This document shows, one piece after another, positions 10,483 to 21,540 of a stretch of 64,000 bases of DNA; the first letter of the stretch is position 1; each line of letters starts with the position of its first letter. A model generated the notes under the pieces. It was given only the letters and a program-made list of their open reading frames with translations, searched no databases and was not told the DNA's origin. Position numbers and translations under genes: made by a program. The stretch is from NCBI GenBank assembly GCA_018340375.1, contig JAFFJZ010000008.1, positions 186,001-250,000 on the forward strand, given 5' to 3'. This stretch comes from Gonatopus flavifemur. Taxonomy: Eukaryota; Arthropoda; Insecta; Hymenoptera; Dryinidae.

Positions 10483-11136
10483 TCATTCTCTGATTATTTT
10501 ATTCCTCAGTGCCTTGTATGTCTGCTGGTCTTGTTCACTATTCTTATTCTTGTATTTCTTCCTCTCATCAATCAAATCGAGAATTTCTTCTGTTATCCAT
10601 GGTTTCTTAGGCGTTCCTTCATCGTTCTTCAAAATTTCATCTGCACATTGCTCTATGCTCCCCTTCATATTTGTCCATCTACTCTCTATTTCCAAGCCTT
10701 TCTCTTGTCGATCCTCCAATTTTTCGTCCAACATCACTTTGAATGCCTCCTGTGTTTTTCCTTGTTTGAGATTCTTCAAATTCCATCTTTTTTGCATTTT
10801 CTTCTTCTTCTTCAGAGCTTTGAATTTCAGAGAACATTTCATCAGCAACATATTGTGATCACTATCTATATCCGCGCCTGGATAAGTTTTACAGCTTTGC
10901 ACTTGGTTCCTAAATCCTTGTTTTACTAATATGTAATCAATTTGATATCTTGCTGTATCTCCTGGCATTTTCCAAGTATAGATTCTTCTTGGATGATTTT
11001 TGAATAATGTGTTGGTAATAACCATTTTATGGCTTCCACAGAATTCGATTAAACGTTGTCCTCTTTCATTTTTTTTCCTAACGAAAAATCTCCCATTATG
11101 TATTGGACAATACCCGAGAATATTTTGGGTCTTCAA
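10483..11136 (-). pseudogene. Endonuclease C-terminal part and linker (RTE-like copy 1)
   Basis: A 217-residue frame. Residues 45-100 carry the last motifs of an apurinic/apyrimidinic-type endonuclease: NHPRRIYTWKMPGD, then IDYIL (66-70) and DSDHN with the catalytic SDH at 92-94. The protein nicks target DNA to prime reverse transcription. The N-terminal catalytic residues are absent because the copy is 5' truncated. A lysine-rich linker (KKKKKMQKRWNLKNL) leads toward RT, but the frame shifts before the 9664-10326 frame begins. Confidence 0.82.
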
Positions 11137-11363
11137 CAGTTGCGTATTGAGTTATTCGATCTTTGTTTCGTTCCAATAAACGATTCAAACTTCAGCAGTA
11201 TGAATGTATGTTGTGGAAGTTTGAATCGTTCGTAGGAACGAAACGAAGATTTGGATTGATAAAATCTAATGAATCATTGTTATTTATTTTGTCGAATGGC
11301 CTCCTTGGAACTGGCAACATCATTCAAAGAATTTACTTCAACATTTTGAGTCTTTAACAGTTG
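11129..11363. repeat. Palindrome flanked by direct repeats at the RTE-like 5' junction
   Basis: Arms at about 11160-11193 and 11215-11249 (CGATTCAAACTTC against GAAGTTTGAATCG; CTTTGTTTCGTTCC against its mirror) form a hairpin with a loop of about 21 nt. A direct repeat, GTCTTCAACAGTTG at 11129 and GTCTTTAACAGTTG at 11350, surrounds it. The left repeat lies at the truncated end of the LINE. Confidence 0.6.
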
Positions 11364-11656
11364 ACGGATAAAAGTGTACACAGTGAAAAATGGAACTTAC
11401 TTTCATCCTAAACATTAGCTTATTCCAAGATGCAGCCAAAACCAGCCCTGTTCTAATTGAAAGTAAGCACCGGAAACAGATGCCGAAACAATGGGAAAGA
11501 CTGGATTTCAATCGAGCTTTCAAGTGAGATGCAGCCACGTCCAGTCGGACTTTTTACAGTATAGCATTTTATTTTGTAACAGTAGGAAACGCCGTTACGA
11601 CGGGAACACTAGAGAATAAGATTAGAGGATAGAATATAGATTAGAATTAAGAATAG

Positions 11657-12050
11657 TACACGGAGAGAACAAATTTGCTGACGCAGCAAATCGAGGTATT
11701 ATATATAGAATAGCAAATTTTTTTGCTGACCTAGCTAAAAATTTGCTATAACAGCAATCGTGTTAGCTACGACAGCAATTTTTTAGCTGTGGCAGCAAAA
11801 AATGTTTGCTCCGCCAGCAAATTTTCAGTATTACATACAGAATAGCAAACAAATTTTGCTGGGATACCAAACATTTTTTGCTGCCACAGCTAAAAATTCG
11901 CTGTCACGGCTAACAAGATTGCTGGAACAGCAAATAGTTTGCTGGAACAGCAAATAGTTTGCTGTCACAGCAAAAAATTTGCTGCTCTGGCAAAAGGAAC
12001 CCAGCAAAAGTAGATTTCGCTGCCACAGCGAATTCCTTTTTCTCCGTGTA
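11657..12050. mobile_element. TA-flanked element built of AGCAAAT/TTTGCTG words (group S1)
   Basis: Ends are TACACGGAGAGAACAAA at left and TTTTTCTCCGTGTA at right. The interior is an array of TTGCTG and CAGCAAA words in both orientations with variable centres (CTGGAACAGCAAATAGTTTG occurs twice at 11930-11958). It shares this word with the element at 21237-21540 but has little other similarity to it. No protein is encoded. Confidence 0.75.
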
Positions 12051-12250
12051 AAATATGAAACGGAAGAATAATTTTTGTTTAGAGCATAGGCTTTCAATTT
12101 GAACGATTAAGGAAGGTGAGGATGATAAATGAGTTTCATTGAAAAAAAAAAAAAGAAAAAACGAAAGAACATAGAGAAAAGAATTAAAATTCAATAATTT
12201 GAATAAAAGATATCAATAAAGGAACAGTTCAAGAAGCAAACAAAGAAATG

Positions 12251-12465
12251 TACAGTCGGTGTAACAAGTCCGTTGAATTCTAACGGAAATATCTGTATAT
12301 AATATGCGTTATCGCTGTTATCTGAGAATTTCCAATCCATCTGAATGATAGAAGGAACATATATGAAGGTATACAATCGAAGAAAAATATTAAGAGTTAA
12401 TTAATAACAACGTATTCAAAGATATTTCCGTTAGAACTGTAAACGGACTTGTTACACCGACTGTA
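12251..12465. mobile_element. Tc1/mariner-type MITE, 215 bp
   Basis: TIRs of about 44 bp begin TACAGTCGGTGTAACAAG at left and mirror it at right, differing mainly by a short indel. TA plus CAGTCGG is the usual arrangement for Tc1/mariner elements (TA duplication, CAGT-type ends). The interior of about 125 bp is AT-rich and non-coding. Confidence 0.8.
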
Positions 12466-12813
12466 CGTATACATGTATATGTATAGATACATACATCGAT
12501 ATTCAAAAGGGATTGCAGCCTCGACAAAAATACGCAACGACCAAAGATTCAAAGATACACGAATACAGACAACGAGAAGAGTACACAGATGGGAACAGAT
12601 TTGAATAAATCAAAATACGCCACGGAGATTCGACCTATATATATATACATATATACAGATAACACGGAACACCGATAAAGTATGAAGATTCAAAAGAGAT
12701 CGAATTAGAAAATCAAAACACAGGTGTGACATACAGATCACGGATGTAGAGTTCACAAAAGGTTGAAATGATATGATACGCTGAAAGCAAAAGTGGCACC
12801 CAAATTGTTGTCC

Positions 12814-13145
12814 AGCAAAAACAGGACAGGAACTTCTGAGAGCAAGAATGAAACGTCAAAAGTTCCGAGCGAGAGCGATAGACCTATAATTCCGAACAAA
12901 AGAGCAGCCACAGGAATCTCCGGGCGAAAATGAAACACTCGGAGAGCTCGAGCAAAAACGAACCAGTGCATAAATACAAAATTGGGGTGTGCATTGGTTC
13001 GTTTTTGCTCGAGCTCTCCGAGTGTTTCCTTTTTGCCCGGAGATTTCTGTGGTCGCTCTTTTGTTCGGAATATAGGTGTATCGCTTTTGCTCGGAACTTT
13101 TGACGTTTCATTCTTGCTCCCAAAAGTTCCTGTCCTGTTTTTGCT
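12814..13145. repeat. 332-bp near-perfect hairpin element next to RTE-like copy 2
   Basis: Arms 12814-12970 and 12990-13145 (about 156 bp each, loop 19 nt) are highly similar: AGCAAAAACAGGACAGGA mirrors TCCTGTCCTGTTTTTGCT, and GCTCGAGCAAAAACGAACC mirrors its partner. Both strands therefore encode near-identical meaningless peptides. The right arm abuts the RTE-like sequence exactly where that copy loses its 3' end. Confidence 0.85.
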
Positions 13146-14066
13146 AAACTTCTTCTTTTTTTCACGACCTGTCTCAAAAGACTTCTTTTTACATTCACCG
13201 TCTCAAGTACTTCTTCATTTTTTACTTTCTCTATCCACCTTATTCTAAGCATCCTTCTATAACACCACATTTCGAAAGCTTCGAGTCTTCGTTGGTCCGT
13301 TTTTCCAATTGTCCAAGTTTCGCAACCATATAATGCTGTGCTCCAAACGTAACTCTTCAAGAATTTCTTCCTTACTGCTAAGCTAATATTCTTCGAACAT
13401 AGTAACTGTTTCTTTTGGTGGAAAGCCTGTTTCCCTTGTGCTATTCTTGCTCTTATATCTCTCTCGCTTTTACCGTTCTCTGTAATTATGCTTCCTAGAT
13501 ATTTAAATTCTTTGACTTGCTGAATTGTCTCTGCATCTATTTTGATTTTCGTTCTTCTTGATGTTTTCGCTGTTGTACAAATCATGGATTTTCTTTTGTC
13601 TTTATTTATATTCATACACTATTTGTCTAGTAATATTTTTTTCATAGTGTTGAGAGTATTTTCTAACTCAGCACCACTCGTAGCTATTATAGCTATGTCA
13701 TCAGCAAATCTCAACATGCTTACATTTTCACCTTGAATCTGTAATTTCAATTGCACTTGCTCCTTCACTTCTTTCATCGCTTCTTCTATATACAAATGGA
13801 AAATCAGTGGCGATAGTGAGCATCCTTGTCTCACCCCTCTTCTAATTTGTGCTTCTCCTTTTCAACCTTCTATTTCTATTATTGCGGTTTGATTCTTATA
13901 TAATTCATATATTATTCTCCTATCCCTGAAATCAATTCCTACCTTTTCCAAAATCGTAAACATCTTCTCCCGATCAACATCATCGAATGATTTTTGTATA
14001 TCTACAAAACCTATATACACAGACTTTTCTAACTCTAGACTTTTCTCTACTACTGTTCTCAGTATA
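13146..14066 (-). mobile_element. RTE-like non-LTR retrotransposon fragment, copy 2
   Basis: Minus-strand RT from ILRTVVEKSLELEKSVYIGF (about 14065) through SPLIFHLYIEEAM, RFADDIAI and NKDKRKSMI to STALYGCETW, CYRRMLRIRWIEKVKNEEV and RRSL. Stops separate the blocks (for example near 13617 and 13840), so it is a pseudogene. It preserves the uninterrupted TATACACAGACTTTTC site that carries a hairpin in copy 1. The 5' end is fused to a minisatellite and the 3' end to a hairpin. Confidence 0.85.
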
Positions 14067-14665
14067 GATGGCGGCAAAAAACTCCAGGGTGAACTTGATG
14101 GGAGCGAAGAGTCCTAGAGTCAACTAGATGGTAGCAAAAAATCTTAGAGTGAACTGAATGACGGCAAAAAATTCTAGACCAAACTAGATGGTAGCAAGGA
14201 AATCCTAAAGTGAGCTAGATGACAGCAAAAAAAATCAGAAGTCAATCTAGATGGCAGCAATGATTTTAGAATGAACTAAATGATAAAAAAAAACCCTAGA
14301 GTGGACTAGATGGTAGCAAGAAAATCTTATAGTGAACCAGATGGCAACAAAGAAATCAGAAGTCGATCTTGATAGTGGCAAAAAATTCTAGAGTGAACTA
14401 CACGGTCGCAAAAGAAATCCAGGTTTCAATTATTTTAAATTAGTTTGGAGCGAACAAATGAGAATTCCATCCAGATTGGCGGCAAAAAACCTAGAGTGAA
14501 CTAGATGGTAGCAAGAAAATCCCAGTATCAACTAGGTGGGAGCAACAAACTCAGAAGTTGTTCCAAATCGCAGCAAAAAATTCGGGGATTGATCTCGCTA
14601 GCTGCAAAAATCTCCACAGTGACTTAGATAGTAGCAAAAGAATAGAAGATAGATCTAGAAGTAGC
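14067..14665. repeat. Degenerate 30-bp minisatellite
   Basis: Units of 29-32 bp resemble ATGGTAGCAAAAAATC followed by CTAGAGTGAACTAG, about 17 to 19 copies with substitutions and small indels. Units often carry a stop codon, so the array does not encode a repeat protein. It begins exactly where the RTE-like copy 2 is cut. Confidence 0.8.
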
Positions 14666-15291
14666 TATTCTCACCCTGCAAAAATTCCTCAACGAAGCCC
14701 ACTATACCTCCTAGGAGGGAAGCTTAGTTTGAGCAGGTGTTTCCAAACATCCAGTCGAATCGTTCATTGTTCCAATTATTCTGAACCTCCTGCACCGCAC
14801 TGTTGTATAGAGAGTAAATTCCAAAGAATTTTCGAACAGTTTCAAAAGAAAGAAATTCCGAAATTCAGAACTGGTAGCAAAAAAATAGCAAAAAATCCCA
14901 TGTAAAGCTCTTCCTCCCACAACGTCACTCTCGAGACATTCTCTCGACTTTTCATTCTTTTATAAGTTCGCGCGCACCGAAAAATCGTCAAAATCGTCGA
15001 TAAAAAATTTCATCTTTGACACTGTCTGGCGTCTGAACAATATACTTCTCGACGCAAATGATTCAGACGTATTTTGTAGGAAAGTACGTTGCATATAAAA
15101 GGCTCTTCCAACTTTCTTGGTATGCTTCAAAGTTTCTGAAATGGTCTTCGAAATAGGGGGAAAAATAGGCACGTCGCAAATTCCTTTCCCCATCATCTAA
15201 ACCATCTCGACTATCGATTCTACCTGGTCCGATCCATTCTTCAATTTGTTCCACCAAAAATCCTGTTTTGCTTGGTCTATAAGAACTAAAC

Positions 15292-17200
15292 TACGTCCCT
15301 TCCGGTGGAGAGCCCATAACGACGGAGCCGCATGTAACATATATAGAAATTTGTCGCTAATTTGTTACCGCATTAAGAATTTTGTCACTCCCCTAGAAAC
15401 CGGAAAAATCGAGGGTTTTCTAACGGCAGTCTTCCGCTGGAAAACCCAAAGTGCTGAATTGGGTGGGATGGGTTAAAATTGCCACAGAAATTTGTCGCTC
15501 CTTCGTCGCTGAAATTTGACCCCAATCAGAATACTGTTGGCTCAGTCATTTTCGAGAAAAACAAGAATAACTGAAATTGGAGTGGTGGACACGCCAGAGA
15601 CAAGTATAAAGGCGAGTGGCTCAGGGAGAAGGAAGGGAAACATGGATGTGACACACTTGTGGGGAGGAGGATCGCATGGATTAGAAGAATCGGATGCGGA
15701 CTGAAATGTACACGATCGACTATTGTCTTGATCGACTTGGACTGACTGGCCCGAGATTAGGGTTCTGGATTATATGGAAATGTTTTGGAGGGAATAAGGG
15801 TGGAGAGAAGTGGAAAATAATGACGGACGAGAGATTGCATGGTCAAACATGCTCTGAAAGAGATGAAATGGGTGATTCCTACATTGTGAAGGGTGGAAGT
15901 GGAATTTTCACCCAGATGTGGTGGCAGCGAAAATCCCCACTGAGGTTTAATTCCTCCAAGATATAGGAGAAATGAATTTCCCTAACGTGGGGTATTTTTA
16001 CTGCTATCAAACTTGTGGGAAAACTTCACTCACACTTCAAACAGTGTACCAAGGGAGGCCGATTGAATGTATATAATTGTGGCTGCTGTAAAAACACGAG
16101 TTGTTACAGAGATATAGTCAAGGTAACTAAGAGGGAAAGGGAGGGATCTTTTTTTTGTTGGGTCCATAATCGAAATTCTGACTATGTTCTTGAACTGTGT
16201 GATTGACTAGGCATCCAACTAACTGAATCCGATGATTAGCGGAATATTCCAAAGGAAAACCGCGAGCGACAAAGTCGTCAATAATAAAAAAATCAAGGAT
16301 CTGTTCTTCAGTCGGGACTCATCAGGGTTTCCTGGGTCTTGGATGAACTTCTCCGATATATTTTTGAACTTTGTAGTTGATTCGTCATCCAATTGACAGG
16401 AACACAGGAGCAACAGAACAGTCCATAGTAAACTACCGAGCGACAAAGTCTAAGATCATTAGAAATCCGAAATCGTAGGTAAGAGGTCATTTAACGTAGA
16501 TTTTCTGGGCCTGTAATCGAGTTTCTCACCCAATCCTCGGGCTTTCTGGTTTATTAGATTTTAGACCAGTAGGAGCCAGCGAGTGACAAAATATTCCATG
16601 AAAATTCACCGAGCGACAAGATCGAGGATAATTAGAGGTCCGACATCGTAGATAAGGGGTCATTCAACGTGGGATTTCTGCGTCTGTGATCGAATCCCTC
16701 GCCATATTCTTGGGCTTTGTGGTTGAGGCTTTCAATGAATAAGAACTAGAGAGCAACAATGCATTCCATCGACAATGACTGAGCGACAAAATCAAGAGTG
16801 ATCCGAAATCTCACATCTCTCATAATATGTAACTTCCATATGGGCTTCCTGGGTTTCTGCTGGAATTTCTCACTATATTCTTGGGCTTCGTGGTTGATCA
16901 GACTTCCTATCAGTAGAAACCGATGAGCGACAAAATATTCCATGAAAAATCATCGAGCGACAAAATCAAGAATCATTGGAAAACCAAGATCGTAGGTGAG
17001 GGGTCGATTCAACGTGGGCTTTCTGGGTCTGTAATCAAATTCCCCACCATATTCTTGGGCTTTGTGGCTGATGAGGGTTCCAAGAAATGGAGACTGATGA
17101 GCAAAAAAATATTCCATCCACAATGACTGAGCAACAAATTCAAGAGTGATCGGAAATCGCACATCCTTGAAAATATGGGCTTTCCACCGGAAGGGACGTA
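15292..17200. mobile_element. 1.9 kb TIR-bounded non-autonomous element carrying a tandem array
   Basis: The left end TACGTCCCTTCCGGTGGAGA and the right end in mirror image match at 26 of 27 positions. If TA is the duplicated target, the TIR starts CGTCCC. The interior has no transposase. Its right half is the 173-bp array described separately; the left half has scattered related pieces (AATTTGTCGCT, TGGCAGCGAAAATCCCC). Confidence 0.7.
16262..17150. repeat. 173-bp satellite-like tandem array
   Basis: The landmark GAGCGACAAA recurs at 16262, 16437, 16610, 16780, 16954 and 17128 (spacings 175, 173, 170, 174, 174). Each unit contains ATTCTTGGGCTTTGTGGTTGA and ATTCCATG blocks. The period is close to a nucleosomal length, as is common for satellites, yet the array lies inside TIRs. 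No unit is coding. Confidence 0.85.
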
Positions 17201-17330
17201 CTGATACTGAATCTGGTTGTAGATATTTATCTCGAATCATTCAGAATTGGAAAGCACTATTAGAAAATAGAAGGAGTGAAGACCATTAAAGTCTAAAACA
17301 TACTAGAATGAGTACTTTCTCCATTATCAC

Positions 17331-17373
17331 GGTGAGAGAGGGAGAGGGAGAGAGAGAGAGAGAGAGAGAGAGA
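17331..17373. repeat. GA microsatellite
   Basis: About 40 bp of GAGAGAGGGAGAGGGAGAG followed by pure (GA)n. It has a strict purine/pyrimidine strand bias. Confidence 0.9.
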
Positions 17374-18607
17374 AGTTCGAAACTTACATGCCAAATATAG
17401 AGGCACACTCTGGGTGAAGAGAGCGATATCGATTGATGTGTATTCAAGAGAGATTTTCCCACAATAGTATGTGGCTGGCTGGTCTAAACTACAGAATGGG
17501 AAGAGAGTGTTAATCCCAGTAAGTTATACAGTTCAATGGTGAAGACTATTTTCTAATGCAGAGTCAATTCAGTTATTCATTACTGTTTGTCACCAGAGAA
17601 TTATCATTTGGGTTAGATAAAATTCACTGTATGAAGCAAACATGTTATCAAATGTATGACCTAAGATTTCGTGTTGATTTGAATAATTTTGTCTAGAATA
17701 TTGACGTTTTCAACGAGTAGATCAAAAATAAAAACTGCCAAAGTATCTCGAGTCAAAGAACTGAAACAGTTGTGAATATTTCACTGGCTCTTATGTTGCA
17801 TGATGTTATCATTTTGATGCTTTGCCAGGCACGTTAATTGAATTGGCTGTGTGATGGTAAGATTGGATTCGTCAGTACCGGCAATTCCGGCACCAGTACT
17901 CTTGCAGTACAGGCAACTGGAGGGCGGAGCCAATCACGCACTTTTAATGTCCCAATTGACATTCATCCCTACAACCATGCTCTCTCCAAAATGCTTCCAC
18001 CACATAGGGATCAGGTTCAACCCAGGTCACGGTATCTGCCTGTATTTCTATTTCCACATCGGTAGTGTACAATTTTGTATTGACAAACATGCCGTTGGAG
18101 TTTTTATTATTTATCGAGACAAATTTATGACAAAGTACGGCAAAGTCTCATTCAAAATGAATCACAACTAGTGTAGCACAGAATATTCAGAGAGTATTAT
18201 GATAAGCTCCGAATAAGGAATGTTCACAGAAAATTCTGATAATGCGTAAAAGATATCTGAAGGATAGAACGCACGAGTGAGACTGATTCAAATACCCATA
18301 TGGAATGTTTTTATACTGAGCAAAAAGTTTGTGACAATGAAGGCTCATTGATTATGAACAAACCATGTTTGGATCGAATGAGATTCATTAACCCTTTGCC
18401 GCTGGAACAATACGAAACAGCATCTCCCTGGTTTTCCCTAAGTTGAGAAACCCGTTGATTCTCGCCAAATTCCATTCAAATTAGACGAGAATCTGATTGA
18501 TCAATCAAACCTCTGTTCAATTTCAATGAGATTTGCCGAACATCAATAGGTTCCTTCAACCAGGGACTCTTCCGATATAGAAAGTAAATAGCGCGGAAAA
18601 TTGTCAG
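17374..18607. other. Unique DNA, no gene identified
   Basis: Two overlapping open frames at 17838-18171 (75 and 106 codons) match nothing I recognise and have no convincing splice sites. The stretch around 17860-17960 is less AT-rich than its surroundings. Nothing else is evident. Confidence 0.35.
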
Positions 18608-18788
18608 CCCGAGTAAAAATGTTAATTTCGGTTCGCCAAACGGGACTGGTGCAGACGTGTTGCATTTTTGTGCGGTACTGTTGCAGATTCAGTGCGGGCA
18701 CATCACATCCGCAACAGTACCGCAGAAAAATGCAACACGCCCGCACCAGTCCTGTTTAGCGAACCCGAAATGAAAATTTTTACTCGGG
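18608..18788. repeat. 181-bp fold-back element
   Basis: Arms of about 83 bp start CCCGAGTAAAAATGTTAATT at left and mirror AAAATTTTTACTCGGG at right; the inner blocks CAACAGTACCGCA and GTGTTGCATTTTTGTGCGG also pair. The loop is short. No coding frame. Confidence 0.8.
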
Positions 18789-20771
18789 AGCGACGAAGGT
18801 CTAACAGTTAACAGACATTATTTGATTGGAATAAATGTTCCTCAGTTGCAACAACAATTGACCTAAGATAAAAGATTCTTTGAATCAAATCAGATTTTTT
18901 TATAGTGAATGAACCGTACAGTTGGATCCTGCCAAATAAATATCCATCAATATTTATTTCATTATATAGTTGATGAATATAGAACACTTATTCTTCTGAG
19001 TTAACTTCATACCGATTATCATTCAAGGAATCTAAATTTGATAAGAAGTCACTCAAATCAATTCCGATCAATTTGACCGATTACAAAGGAATAATTTGGT
19101 TATAGTTGATAAATATGAATTGATTGATTCAACATAATGTTTGGTCATAATCAATAAGTTTTGTTTGTATGAAACGATACCTCTTGAAAATCTTCAATGA
19201 ATTGCATTGATTTGTCAGAAGAAAACTGTTTTTCAGTATAGGAAAGGGTGATATATCCATAGTACGATGTTTTTGTAAACGACGTGTATCAGTGTGCCAA
19301 TGATATTTTGTAAAAATTCATATAAATTATGTATTTCTACTATAGAAGAGTACTAATACTCGTCACATCCCTATTCACAACACACACACGGTTCTCTAAA
19401 ATTACTATATAAAGAATGTTTTCAGAATATTTTTCTCTAATATTATTATGTAGACATTTTTGAGTTGCGCGACCTATTCTCGCTACAATATTCCATGAAT
19501 TTCGAAGAAGTATTCATATAATATCCAAAAAATATCCTCGTGCAACATGAGAATATTCAAGATCCAATTAATTTCGATTACAAATTGATATTGCTTGAAC
19601 ACTTACTGAGAGGAGTCAAATTATGAATAATTCAGTGTTGATGTTCAATTCTAATATCAATAAGTGATCGAATCTTAGACAACAACAAAAAATTCTGGTA
19701 AACAAATTTCTTCGTAGATGAAGAACTTCCCACCATGATTTTGTTGATTTCTTCCTCACTATTTGAAGGATGCGCCATACAGACAGCAGGATAGTTCCTC
19801 AAAATGAAAGAGAAATTCTTTTATTCTCTTGTACAAAGAATCCCTCCACGATCATGGAATGGAACTCAACCCTGACATGGGGAAAAACTTTTCATAATTT
19901 TCACAGTACAAAGCAAGTGAATCCATAAAATGTAAAATAATTTTCTTGGGGTATATTACGCCTCATTAGCATATATTGAGGTGTGATTAAGGATAAATTG
20001 TCACATCGTATACTTGTAACAATCTTTATGTTATCGATTATTCCATTTCATACTTTTCACCTGTGAGTTTTATCAGAGAATGCATGAATGGATTGCGCGC
20101 GCAACTAGATATCTTTTTGTAATAATACGATTTCATTCGAAGCGAGAGCTGCTGTGACAGGATTCGTGCCGACTCTATGGAGCAATAGAAGTGATTGGTC
20201 GTCCGTTTAGATATGGATCCACCTACAGCAAGCTCGCCGTTATTCTAGATGAGCCATGGAATTCTGTATGAGTCGCACATGCGCAAACGTCACAACAACT
20301 GGTGGGAAGGAAATATATCCGATCATTGCAATTCAACCATCATCAAATCTCTGGAACAAGCAAATGATGAATAACCTGGTCGTATTGAAATTTGTATAAA
20401 AGGTTTATGTATAAATTGTAAATACATTGAACATAATCTCCGATGGAAAAATAATTCCATACAATTTTCGCGTAAAAAATCATCAACTGTCAGAGAGTAG
20501 AATAAAACTTGATATGGGGGATCTCAAATATTTGACATTCATTGCTAAACTTGAAGTTTTGAGGATAAGAGAATTTATTCAGAATAAACCATTATTCTTC
20601 AACATCTTTATCTTTTTTCTTTCCATTATCAAAAATGTACCGTGTTTCTTGACCTTGAACTCTCTATTCTGGATTCATTTCGTACCTCTTCATCCCTATG
20701 AACAGGAACTCAGATTTTCGACAACCTGTTGGTCCCTATAGATCCCCGTAGGGTAACTGAGGGCTTAGAGC
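18789..20771. other. AT-rich unique DNA, nothing recognised
   Basis: Nearly 2 kb of high-AT sequence without a family-level match, clear repeat or splice-bounded frame. One less AT-rich patch occurs at 20140-20300. The open frame at 20427-20741 has no recognisable domain. Confidence 0.4.
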
Positions 20772-20941
20772 CATCGTCATGAAGTGATTACTTCAGTCCT
20801 ATAACTGGTTTGATAAAATTGTTCAACTCTATCTATTATCCGCCAAACGCTTGATTTCTACGTATCTACGACAGCTCTTATCTTGTGTAATTCGTCTCAT
20901 ATAACTTAATCTAGGTCTCACTTCACAAGTTTTACCATTAA
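20772..20941 (-). mobile_element. RTE-like 3' end fragment, copy 3
   Basis: This matches the last 170 bp of copies 1 and 4: CATCGTCATGAAG at the tail, CTATAACTGGTTTGAT, ATTATCCGCCAAACG, TACGACAGCTCTTATCTTG and AACTTAATCTAGGTCT. These correspond to the end of the C-terminal domain (SYMKQIIQDKGC...) and the triplet tail. It is severely 5' truncated. Confidence 0.8.
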
Positions 20942-21236
20942 GAGAAAGAGTAACAGCAATGAATCACGTAATCAAACGTGAGCATTATATAATAAAAATG
21001 CTCATATAGATTATGCAATCTTTAGATTCTGCGGTGGAAAAAATTCGATGAAAGACGACATAAGTTTCTTTCATCGCGTTTAATATAGACTTTGATTTGT
21101 AATTTTATAAAATTTTATTGTGTATTTCTGATAATGATTTTATGCCATTCTTTCGTTATTTTCTCAACACAATCCTATTCTTCTCATCTGCAATTCTATG
21201 CATAGATTTGATTAGTTCCTGCCCCCATTTTTTACA

Positions 21237-21540
21237 TACACGCAGAGAAAAATTCTTGCTGAAAAAGCGATTCCGAAAAATCTGCTTTGCTAAATCAGCA
21301 AAACGGTTGCTGTTACAGCAAAAATTCTGCTATTTTAGCAAGATATTTGCTAATTCAGCGAAATTTCCTAGTTGTCTGTATATCTACAATCTCGGATTGC
21401 TGAATGGTGAGCGCTTGTTCGAAGAACAAGATTTTTGCTGTGACAGCAAATTATTTGCTAATTCAGCAACAAGTTTTGCCATATCAGCAAAGCAAATCTT
21501 CGAGGTTTGCTGTTTCCGCAACTTTTGTTCTCTGAGTGTA
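21237..21540. mobile_element. TA-flanked element with TTGCTG/CAGCAAA words (group S1)
   Basis: Ends are TACACGCAGAGAAAAATTC and TTTTGTTCTCTGAGTGTA. The interior repeats TTTGCTAAATCAGCAAAA-type palindromes. It is a 304-bp relative of the element at 11657-12050. A long open frame crosses it, but that appears to be a by-product of the repeated words. Confidence 0.65.

Larger units (their letters stand above)
8333..11145 (-). mobile_element. RTE-like non-LTR retrotransposon, copy 1
   Basis: The minus-strand order is apurinic-type endonuclease C-terminus, linker, reverse transcriptase, C-terminal domain, then a tail of ATG/TGA triplets (CATCATCATCAT on the + strand at 8333-8345). Short tandem-repeat tails are typical of RTE-type LINEs. 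It is 5' truncated inside the endonuclease at about 11145. Two foreign pieces interrupt it: a 108-bp hairpin at 9676-9783 and an insertion of about 240 bp at 8598-8845. Five related fragments elsewhere in the window (13.1, 20.8, 25.6, 39.2 and 47.9 kb) allow both insertions to be recognised by alignment. Confidence 0.88.

Noticed and set aside
10444..10929. A 161-codon + strand open frame
   Set aside because: It is antisense to the LINE endonuclease/linker and is Phe/Leu/Ser-rich, as expected for the complement of a Lys/Glu-rich coding region.
11376..11560. Possible S1 element from TACACAGTGAAAAATGG to TTTTTACAGTATA
   Set aside because: The ends pair over only about 12 bases and no second evidence (empty site, word array) supports it.
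12753..13248. Two similar hydrophobic peptides on opposite strands (VSFLLxxVPVLFLL)
   Set aside because: They are the two arms of the 332-bp hairpin read in opposite directions, not a conserved protein.
14067..17200. CRISPR-like regularly spaced repeats
   Set aside because: The repeats are contiguous and degenerate with no unique spacers, and the context is eukaryotic. They are minisatellite and satellite arrays.
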